From assembly GCA_026014815.1 (NCBI GenBank), contig JAOZHP010000086.1, positions 1 through 64,000 of the forward strand: a stretch of DNA of 64,000 nucleotides, read 5' to 3'. The DNA is from Candidatus Bathyarchaeota archaeon (GTDB lineage: Archaea; Thermoproteota; Bathyarchaeia; TCS64). The first letter of the stretch is position 1. Every line of letters begins with the position of its first letter. The notes beneath the pieces were generated by a model. That model was not told where the DNA came from, did no database searches, and worked only from the letters and a program-made list of their open reading frames with translations. Both the position numbers and the translations under genes were made by a program. Positions 43,786-50,520 of this stretch are shown here, piece by piece.

Positions 43786-44868
43786 TTGTCACGGAGCTAC
43801 ATGGACCTATCAAAGGATGAACAGGACCACGCCATGACCCTCTACAAAGAGGCTATCGTCATCGACGCAAGCATCGTCCCCTTCATCCACTACGTCGGAG
43901 AAGACATCTGGCTAGAAGACAGCCTGAAAGGAGGCGTTACAGCCAGCAACGGCACCGTCTGCATGCAACACAATTTCGGAGAAGCACTCCGAGACCTCAC
44001 AGAATACAACGAGTGGGCCGAGAAAAAGAAGGATAAAGCCCTCATAGTCAGATCCACCGAGGACATCCACAAGGTCAAGAAGGAAGGCAAACACGGACTC
44101 ATTCTGGGTCCCCAGAACAGCGACTTCCTCGAAGGCAAACTAGCCTACCTGGACATCGCCCACCAGATGGGCATCAGAATAATACAGATCGGATACAGCA
44201 CACGTAACCTCGCAGCAGACGGCTGCGTAGAGGAAAGCAACGCAGGCCTCAGCAACTACGGCAAAGCACTCGTCGAGGCAATGAACCGGAAAGGCATACT
44301 CATCGACCTGAGCCACGTAGGCGACCTGTCCACCATGGAGACCATCGAGCACAGCCGAGACCCCGTCAGCTTCACCCACGTCTGCCCAAGAGAATCCACC
44401 CCAAGAGACCTGAGCCCATACGCACAGTGGGCAGGAGGAGAACGATTCATCAAGTTCGCAGTCCAACGAGGCAGAACAGACCAAGCCCTCAAAGCCTGCA
44501 CAGAGAGAGGAGGAATAGTAGGCGTCACACCCTTCTTCGCCAAGAAAGCAGGAGACTCCACCCTGACCGATGACCTCATGGACCAGATAGACTACACAGT
44601 TGATCTGGTCGGCGCAGACAAAGTAGCATTCGGCAGCGACCTAGACTTCAGGAACGGCGTCACACGCGCCGCCTACATCTGGAAACACCCAGACCGCATC
44701 GACAATGACTACCACACCCCCATGGACAAAACCTGGGGCTACGGGTGGCTGGAGAACATGCCAAACCTCGCCAAAGGACTCGTAGCACGAGGCTACAGCG
44801 ACCAGGAGACCAAAGGCGTCCTCGGAGGCAACTGGATGCCCCTCTTCAAACAGGTCTGGGGCAAGTAA
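43786..44868 (+). CDS. membrane dipeptidase-like (M19) protein, first paralogue
   Basis: The product has about 360 residues. I choose TTG 43786, since it gives S-R-S-Y-M-D-L-S-K-D-E like its paralogue's start and a TTTATA box lies about 31 nt upstream. D-L-S-H-V-G-D near 170, S-F-T-H near 200 and F-G-S-D-L-D-F near 285 match the M19 barrel. The N-terminal HxD ligands and the Glu of G-I-E-G are replaced (I-D-A-S-I-V and G-P-Q-N-S), so metal binding differs from renal dipeptidase. Confidence 0.85.
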   Translation: MSRSYMDLSKDEQDHAMTLYKEAIVIDASIVPFIHYVGEDIWLEDSLKGGVTASNGTVCMQHNFGEALRDLTEYNEWAEKKKDKALIVRSTEDIHKVKKEGKHGLILGPQNSDFLEGKLAYLDIAHQMGIRIIQIGYSTRNLAADGCVEESNAGLSNYGKALVEAMNRKGILIDLSHVGDLSTMETIEHSRDPVSFTHVCPRESTPRDLSPYAQWAGGERFIKFAVQRGRTDQALKACTERGGIVGVTPFFAKKAGDSTLTDDLMDQIDYTVDLVGADKVAFGSDLDFRNGVTRAAYIWKHPDRIDNDYHTPMDKTWGYGWLENMPNLAKGLVARGYSDQETKGVLGGNWMPLFKQVWGK

Positions 44869-44910
44869 CCCCTTTTTTATACTATTTCTACGTTGATTTC
44901 AGGGATTGTT

Positions 44911-46008
44911 ATGGGTAGAAGTTACCTCGATTTAAGCAAAGACGAGAAGGAGCACGCCCTCGCCCTCCACAAGGAAAGCATAGTCATCGACAGCAGCATC
45001 GTATCTGTCATCGATTATGTCACCGAGAACATGTGGCTCGACGATGTCCTCAAAGGCGGCCTCACCGCAAGCAACCTCACAGTAGGAATGCAGCGCAGAT
45101 TCACCGAAGCACTCCAGGAGATAATCGAGCACAACCACTGGGCCAAGAAAAACCAGGACAGAGTCCTACTAGTCCGGAAAGCCTCAGACATCGAGAAAGC
45201 CAAGAAAGAAGGCAAACACGGCATCATGTACGGACCCCAAGACAGCATGTTCCTCGAAAGAAACGTAGATCTCCTCGACGTCGCCTATGACCACGGCCTA
45301 AGAGCCATGCAGCTCACCTACAACTGGAAAAACGAGGTAGGCGACGGGTGCCGCGAAAAGAAAGACAGCGGCCTAAGCTGGTTCGGAGAAGCAGTAGTCG
45401 AACGCATGAACAAACTCGGCATACTCATCGATCTAAGCCACACAGGCGACCAGACCTGCTGGGACGCCATCGAGCAAAGCCGGGACCCAGTCAGCTTCAC
45501 ACATATAATCCCAAGACGCAGCGCACCCGAGAACCCAGGCGGCTACGCAGAGTGGTCAAACAGAACCACCAGCCTCTGGGGCAACTTCGTGGAGTACAGT
45601 AAACAGAGAGGTAAGCCCGACGACATGATGCAGGCATGCGCCGAGAAAGGAGGAGTAATCGGAGTAACACCGTTCTTCGTCAAGAAAGCCGGCCCCAGCA
45701 GCCTCACAGATGACCTGCTGGACCATCTAGACGAGACAGTTGACATCGTAGGCATCGATCACACCGGGTTCGGGTCAGACCTGGAGTTCCCTAACACCGT
45801 GATGCGAGCCGCCTTCATCTACAAGAACCCAGACAGGATCGACGTAGACTACTTCACCCCCTTCGACAAGGCGTGGGGCTACGGCTTCATGGAGCACATG
45901 CCCAACTTCACAATGGGTCTCGTAGCACGCGGGTACAGCGACCCAGAGATCAAAAAGATCCTGGGTCTCAACTTCCTCAAGCTCTTCAAACGAGTCTGGG
46001 GAGCCTAA
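44911..46008 (+). CDS. membrane dipeptidase-like (M19) protein, second paralogue
   Basis: About 365 residues from ATG 44911, colinear with the preceding paralogue (S-Y-L-D-L-S-K-D-E-K-E-H-A). It keeps D-L-S-H-T-G-D, S-F-T-H and F-G-S-D-L-E-F but likewise has I-D-S-S-I-V in place of the HxD motif and G-P-Q-D-S in place of the Glu. TTTATAC near 44876 suggests its own promoter. The two may form a heterodimer. No signal peptide is present, so 'membrane' is only a family name. Confidence 0.85.
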   Translation: MGRSYLDLSKDEKEHALALHKESIVIDSSIVSVIDYVTENMWLDDVLKGGLTASNLTVGMQRRFTEALQEIIEHNHWAKKNQDRVLLVRKASDIEKAKKEGKHGIMYGPQDSMFLERNVDLLDVAYDHGLRAMQLTYNWKNEVGDGCREKKDSGLSWFGEAVVERMNKLGILIDLSHTGDQTCWDAIEQSRDPVSFTHIIPRRSAPENPGGYAEWSNRTTSLWGNFVEYSKQRGKPDDMMQACAEKGGVIGVTPFFVKKAGPSSLTDDLLDHLDETVDIVGIDHTGFGSDLEFPNTVMRAAFIYKNPDRIDVDYFTPFDKAWGYGFMEHMPNFTMGLVARGYSDPEIKKILGLNFLKLFKRVWGA

Positions 46009-46146
46009 TCCCCTTTTCTCAGCCTCTTGTTATCAGCAATCTCGTTAAATATGATAATAATCAATCAGAGTAGCCTAACGATTTTACGTGTCACACGTGG
46101 GTTCATGTCACTGTTACACATGTATCTGATTCACGGGAGCTCCATC

Positions 46147-46170
46147 AACCTATAGTCAATACTACAGGTT
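46147..46170 (-). repeat. 24-nt palindrome, copy 1 (inverted), upstream of the Cas2-like gene
   Basis: On the minus strand the element reads AACCTGTAGT-ATTG-ACTATAGGTT. It ends 3 nt before the ATG at 46174, so it overlaps the expected ribosome-binding or operator region. It differs from copy 2 by one central base. Confidence 0.7.
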
Positions 46171-46173
46171 GAG

Positions 46174-46443
46174 ATGGTGAACCGTTCAGTCGCAAGCATT
46201 TTTCTTGAAGAAACCGAGGACGAGGCGGGACTGTGGATCGTTGTCTACGATTTCATCGGAAGCAAGCCTAACCCCAACTTCTGGGTCAACCTGAAACGGA
46301 TAAGCACCTCAGAGGGAGGAAACCTGATACAGTACAGCGTGTACCAGACAGAAAAACGGAAAGAGGCACACGCGGTACGAAATCTTGTACACCATTATGG
46401 AGGAGAAGCAAGGATTTTCAGATGCTTCGAGACCAACCTGTAG
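46174..46443 (+). CDS. orphan Cas2-like protein
   Basis: The 89-residue protein has W-I-V-V-Y-D-F (first strand with the conserved Cas2 Asp) near residue 22, a helix, then N-L-I-Q-Y-S-V-Y-Q-T, nearly the Cas2 strand motif I-Q-Y-S-V-F, and a final helix and strand (A-V-R-N-L-V-H-H-Y-G-G, A-R-I-F-R-C). No CRISPR array, Cas1 or Cas4 is in the window. Three copies of a 24-nt palindrome bracket it, one directly before the ATG and two at the 3' end, where copy 2 overlaps the last codons. A toxin (VapD-like), nuclease or repeat-binding function is inferred. Confidence 0.7.
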   Translation: MVNRSVASIFLEETEDEAGLWIVVYDFIGSKPNPNFWVNLKRISTSEGGNLIQYSVYQTEKRKEAHAVRNLVHHYGGEARIFRCFETNL

Positions 46444-46458
46444 TATTCACTATAGGTT
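46435..46458 (+). repeat. 24-nt palindrome, copy 2, overlapping the Cas2-like stop
   Basis: AACCTGTAGT-ATTC-ACTATAGGTT. The first nine bases are the last codons and the TAG stop of the Cas2-like gene. Confidence 0.75.
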
Positions 46459-46459
46459 C

Positions 46460-46483
46460 AACCTGTAGTATTCACTACAGGTT
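46460..46483 (+). repeat. 24-nt palindrome, copy 3, perfect arms
   Basis: AACCTGTAGT-ATTC-ACTACAGGTT. Arms are perfectly complementary over 10 bp around a 4-nt spacer. It is separated by one base from copy 2 and lies about 55 nt before the next gene. Confidence 0.75.
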
Positions 46484-46538
46484 CACTTGTCTTTACCAAG
46501 ACTATTAAACAAGTTTTTTTGATGTAATACTGTGAATC

Positions 46539-46811
46539 ATGACTGAAAACTTCTATAAAACCAAAGTAAGGATCACATGCGTCGAGAAAACCGGTAAATG
46601 CGAGTACAACGTAGGCGACACCTACGTCTACGAGCACCCAATGGATTACATCAAAGGGCTATGCATGGGAATACAGGACCCCGCCCGGCCATGGATAAGC
46701 CAAGTAGCCCACGGACAACCATCATGGGAGGCCGACGACCAGAGCATCTACAGGATCCACTGCATCAGCAAGAAAGGCACAGTCTGGAAACTAGAAAAAA
46801 CTGAGGAATAA
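46539..46811 (+). CDS. TIGR04076-family protein
   Basis: The 90-residue protein shows the family pattern V-R-I-T-C-V-E, G-K-C-E-Y-N-V-G-D-T-Y near residue 20 and L-C-M-G-I-Q-D-P near 42. Function is unknown in the family; cysteines may bind metal. It lies behind the palindromes at 46435-46483, which could be its operators too. Confidence 0.75.
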   Translation: MTENFYKTKVRITCVEKTGKCEYNVGDTYVYEHPMDYIKGLCMGIQDPARPWISQVAHGQPSWEADDQSIYRIHCISKKGTVWKLEKTEE

Positions 46812-46823
46812 ACCCTCACTTTT

Positions 46824-47612
46824 TTATAGGAAGATCTCAGGTTCTCTTCTAGCGCTATAATTCTCGTGAAGCCACGCTGCAACCTTTAATATGCCTTCAT
46901 GCTCCCAGTGTCTGGCACCAGTGGGGCAGTTTTTAACACACGCCGTGCAAGCCGTACAATCCTCCTTCTCGGTCTCAACGATATCTGAGACTGTCACGGC
47001 GGCGGTGGGACATACCCGGGCGCACATGCCACAGAGAATACAGGAGTCTGGGTCTGTCTCTGGGCTCCTGGGGTCACCGCCTCCCCTCTTTCTATAGGGC
47101 CGGTTACCGGGCACTTCCAGCTCCGGTATCTCTACGAGTCCTGCGAGCTTCGCCTTGACTTGGACACCGAACTCTTTTGCCTTCTCAAGGTCCATCTTAT
47201 CTGGGCGACCTGTGGCGATGGGGGTACCTGATGCATCGAAGCTGTGCTCACCGATGAACGCGGCTCCCGCGACCGCTTTGAAACCTAGCTCGGAAGTGAT
47301 GTCCTTGAGCTCGATGAGGGCGTCCTCGAAAGCCCTGTTCCCGTAGACAGCCACTAGGACCGCGGGTGTGCCATCGGCTTTCAGGTTCTTTATCCGGTTC
47401 ACCGCCGTGAGGGGGATGCGTCCACTATAGACGGGGGCAGCAATAACAGCGAGATCTGTGCTGGACATGCTGTGCTTCATGGTGGCCGCGTCTGGTCGGG
47501 TCAGATCAACGTGATCATAGTCTACGCCTATTCCCTTGGCGATGGCTTCAACGGTCTTCTTAGAGGTGCCGGTGGGTGAATAATACACGAGTTTGATTCT
47601 AGTTGGTTCCAT
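46824..47612 (-). CDS. flavodoxin-ferredoxin fusion (EFR1-type)
   Basis: The 262-residue protein has an N-terminal flavodoxin domain (Y-Y-S-P-T-G-T-S-K-K-T for FMN phosphate) and a C-terminal di-cluster ferredoxin with C-I-L-C-G-M-C-A-R-V-C-P and C-T-A-C-T-A-C-V-K-N-C-P. It carries electrons in the cytoplasm between FMN and two [4Fe-4S] clusters. Partner enzymes are not evident. Confidence 0.92.
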   Translation of the reverse strand: MEPTRIKLVYYSPTGTSKKTVEAIAKGIGVDYDHVDLTRPDAATMKHSMSSTDLAVIAAPVYSGRIPLTAVNRIKNLKADGTPAVLVAVYGNRAFEDALIELKDITSELGFKAVAGAAFIGEHSFDASGTPIATGRPDKMDLEKAKEFGVQVKAKLAGLVEIPELEVPGNRPYRKRGGGDPRSPETDPDSCILCGMCARVCPTAAVTVSDIVETEKEDCTACTACVKNCPTGARHWEHEGILKVAAWLHENYSARREPEIFL

Positions 47613-47699
47613 GAAGGATCAGGGTTTAGAGACTCATAAGGAATATCCTCGCTGAATGTCCCATGGTTAAATTTAATCAATAGTACCAAATGTAGTTAT

Positions 47700-48986
47700 A
47701 TGAGTGATCAACTTTTCCCACATTACACGAACCCCGGCGTGGACTCCTATAAGCAGAAGATATTACCCCTCCGTGACCGGATGACCGTGTACAACGGTTG
47801 GCTCAAGAACCGGCTGGAAACCATACTGCCCAAACTCATGGACGAGATAGGCATCGAGATGTGGCTGGTCATCGCCCGCGAGTACAACGAGGACCCCGTC
47901 ATCATGAGCCTGCTGCCCATGCCCAACCTCTACGCGAGGCGCAGAACTATCCTACTCTTCCACCGGAAACCAGACAAGGTGGAGCGACTAGCGGTCTATC
48001 GTTATGGGTTCGGCGACTTTTATGAGGGAGTCTGGAACCCAGACGAGGAAGAACAATACGAAGCCTTGACTCGGATAATCAAGGAGCGAGACCCCAACAA
48101 CATAGGCATCAATGTAAGCAACACCTACGCGTTCGGCGACGGTCTCACCCACGGCGAGTACACGCTCCTCATAGACGCACTCGGCTCCCTCAGCGACCGG
48201 ATTGTGCCAGCCGAGACCCTCTGCGTCAGATGGCTAGAGACCCGGATCAAGGAAGAGCTGGAGACCTACCCCATGCTCGTGGAGTTAACCCACGCCATCA
48301 TCCAGGAAGCCTTCAGCAGTAAAGTCATCACCCCCGGAGTCACCACCACAAACGATGTACAGTGGTGGATGCGCCAGAAGATGCTGGACCTAGGGGTAGA
48401 GATGTGGTTCCCAGCCACCGTTGACCTACAAGGCCACGGAGACACCTACGACGCCAAAGAGAAACGCAAACTCATCAAGCGAGGAGACCTAATCCACTGC
48501 GACGTGGGGTTCTATTACTTGGGCCTCGCCACAGATGTACAGCAAAACTGCTATATCCTCAAACATGGTGAGACCGACGCCCCCGCGGGACTCAAAGACG
48601 CGTTAACCGCCGCCAACCAGCTCCAGGACTTTCATGCAGAAGCCATGAAGACAGGTCGCACAGGCAACGAGATACTGAAGATTGCCCTAGACAACGCCAA
48701 TAAGGTGGGGCTCACCCCAAGCATCTACACTCATCCCCTCGGGGTCCATGGACACGCTGCTGGCCCTACCATAGGGCTCTGGGATCAACAAGACGGGGTT
48801 CTAGGTCGAGGCGACCACCCACTGCACCCTGACACCTGCTACGCTATCGAGCTAAACGCCAAACACAAGGTACCCGAGTGGGACCACCAAGAGGTACGCA
48901 TGGCACTGGAGCAGGATGCCTGGTGGACCGGTGAAAAGCTCGTGTTCATGTCAGGCAGACAGAAAAAACTCCACTTGGTGAACTAG
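47700..48986 (+). CDS. M24-family peptidase (Xaa-Pro aminopeptidase-like)
   Basis: The 428-residue pita-bread-fold protein has the metal ligands C-D-V-G, T-D-V-Q, H-G-H-A-A-G-P and a late A-I-E-L-N, as in Xaa-Pro dipeptidases. The N-terminal third is the creatinase-like domain (E-M-W-L-V-I-A-R-E-Y). It would cut Xaa-Pro bonds in the cytoplasm, but relatives without peptidase activity exist. It abuts the next gene with no gap. Confidence 0.88.
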   Translation: MSDQLFPHYTNPGVDSYKQKILPLRDRMTVYNGWLKNRLETILPKLMDEIGIEMWLVIAREYNEDPVIMSLLPMPNLYARRRTILLFHRKPDKVERLAVYRYGFGDFYEGVWNPDEEEQYEALTRIIKERDPNNIGINVSNTYAFGDGLTHGEYTLLIDALGSLSDRIVPAETLCVRWLETRIKEELETYPMLVELTHAIIQEAFSSKVITPGVTTTNDVQWWMRQKMLDLGVEMWFPATVDLQGHGDTYDAKEKRKLIKRGDLIHCDVGFYYLGLATDVQQNCYILKHGETDAPAGLKDALTAANQLQDFHAEAMKTGRTGNEILKIALDNANKVGLTPSIYTHPLGVHGHAAGPTIGLWDQQDGVLGRGDHPLHPDTCYAIELNAKHKVPEWDHQEVRMALEQDAWWTGEKLVFMSGRQKKLHLVN

Positions 48987-49481
48987 ATGAACCCAATAGC
49001 TAAGAAAGCCCTTGAATACGACAAATTCAGCGGCTGTAGCCAGAGTGTTCTGCTTGCCCTTCAGGAAGACCTAGGCATCGGTGACCACGAATCATTCAAG
49101 GCCGCCACCGTCCTAAGCGGAGGAGTAGCCCGTAGAGGCGAGACCTGCGGCGCGTACCTAGGTGGCCTGATGGCGCTGGGCTTAGTTGCGGGACGAGAGG
49201 ACATCCGCGACACCCAGACCTACAGGGACGCCATGAAGCCAGCCAACGAGATACGCACAGCCTTCATGAATCGCCTCCAAGAGGTCTTCGGGTTCAAGGA
49301 ACCACTGGAGAATACCATCTGCACAGATATACAGGAAAGAATCTACGGCAGGAGCTATGATCTCACGAACCCGATCCAGTACAAGGATTTCCTTGACGCA
49401 GGTGGACACAGTGACCAAGGATGCCCGCTTGTATGCGCCGTAGCAGCGGAGGTAACCGCAAAGATACTCAGTGAACTATAA
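48987..49481 (+). CDS. C-GCAxxG-C-C family redox-type protein
   Basis: The 164-residue protein shows the family's helical layout with C-S-Q-S near residue 13, G-G-V-A-R-R-G-E-T-C-G-A near 50, G-L-M-A-L-G, and C-terminal D-Q-G-C-P-L-V-C. Cysteines may hold a metal or be redox active. It starts right after the M24 stop and is likely co-transcribed with it and the PLP enzyme. Confidence 0.8.
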   Translation: MNPIAKKALEYDKFSGCSQSVLLALQEDLGIGDHESFKAATVLSGGVARRGETCGAYLGGLMALGLVAGREDIRDTQTYRDAMKPANEIRTAFMNRLQEVFGFKEPLENTICTDIQERIYGRSYDLTNPIQYKDFLDAGGHSDQGCPLVCAVAAEVTAKILSEL

Positions 49482-49519
49482 ACACAATGTGTCTCCTACC
49501 ATTCATCGAGGTGTAGCTC

Positions 49520-50482
49520 ATGAACAAGAGTGAACTCAAGGAACACGGGATAGGGGGAACATTGTTCCACCACGCCAAGAACCTGGAGCGGTTCCTAGGC
49601 ATATCGAGGCTATACCTCAAGTTTGAGGCAGGTAACCCCACAGGCACCATGAAGGACAGGGCTGCCTACGCGGTCCTCAGTCATGCATACGAGGAAGGTC
49701 ATAGCAGTATCGCGGTGGCCAGTTGTGGAAACTACGGTGCCAGTATCGTGTATCTAAGCAAGTTATTCGAGATCACACCACATGTCTATATTCCTGAGGG
49801 TTATGAGGCGCCCCGGATCAAAGAGATTTTGCATAGAGGCGGCGTCATCCACCGTACACAGGGAACCTACGAGGATGCAGTAGACACTTCATCACGGGAG
49901 GTCGAGGAGAATGGATGGTACAACGGAAACCCAGGAATCCCAGATAACACCCGTGTAAGCTTGGATGCGTACGCCCGTATCGCCTCGGAGATAGTTGATT
50001 ATTTGGAGTACGCACCAGACGTCGTAAGCGTACCCGTGAGCAACGGCACATGCCTCGCGGGGGTGCACCATGGATTCAAGAAGCTGCATAGGCGAGGCAC
50101 AACGAGCAGGGTACCTGTGATGGTGGCGGCCGGCACAAGCGGCGGTAACCCGGTAATCAAGTCATTCAACGCGGGGAAACGAAAGATAACTGAACTCAAG
50201 CCAAGTGAGATAACCGAGACTCCCATCAATGAGCCCTTGGTAAGCTGGAGAAGCCTTGACGGTCAGTCTGCCCTAGACGCCCTTCACGAGACCCAAGGAT
50301 ACGCTGCCTATGTTCAGGACGAGGTGATGCAGGCGTTCAGCCAGCTACTTGACAGGGAGGAAGGTCTTTCAGTTCTCCCAGCTTCAGCGTCAGCTCTCTC
50401 AGCGTTATCTGAGTATGTGAAGGCGAAGGCGACTCCAAGGATGAACGCCTTTGTGGCGGTCCTCACTAGCCGTAGATACTAG
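49520..50482 (+). CDS. PLP-dependent threonine synthase/cysteine synthase-like enzyme
   Basis: The 320-residue fold-type II PLP enzyme has Lys45 in P-T-G-T-M-K-D-R-A-A for the Schiff base, S-C-G-N-Y-G-A-S for substrate binding near 74 and A-G-T-S-G-G-N-P near 203 for phosphate binding. It resembles threonine synthase-type beta-replacing enzymes, but it is shorter than usual, so the exact reaction is open. Confidence 0.87.
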   Translation: MNKSELKEHGIGGTLFHHAKNLERFLGISRLYLKFEAGNPTGTMKDRAAYAVLSHAYEEGHSSIAVASCGNYGASIVYLSKLFEITPHVYIPEGYEAPRIKEILHRGGVIHRTQGTYEDAVDTSSREVEENGWYNGNPGIPDNTRVSLDAYARIASEIVDYLEYAPDVVSVPVSNGTCLAGVHHGFKKLHRRGTTSRVPVMVAAGTSGGNPVIKSFNAGKRKITELKPSEITETPINEPLVSWRSLDGQSALDALHETQGYAAYVQDEVMQAFSQLLDREEGLSVLPASASALSALSEYVKAKATPRMNAFVAVLTSRRY

Positions 50483-50520
50483 TGAGTAGAGTTTAATTCG
50501 CGCCCCGTCATGGGTTTTCT

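Noticed and set aside
46147-46483. CRISPR array at the palindromes near the Cas2-like gene
   Set aside because: Only three copies exist, two separated by a single base, one inverted, and there are no spacers of regular length.
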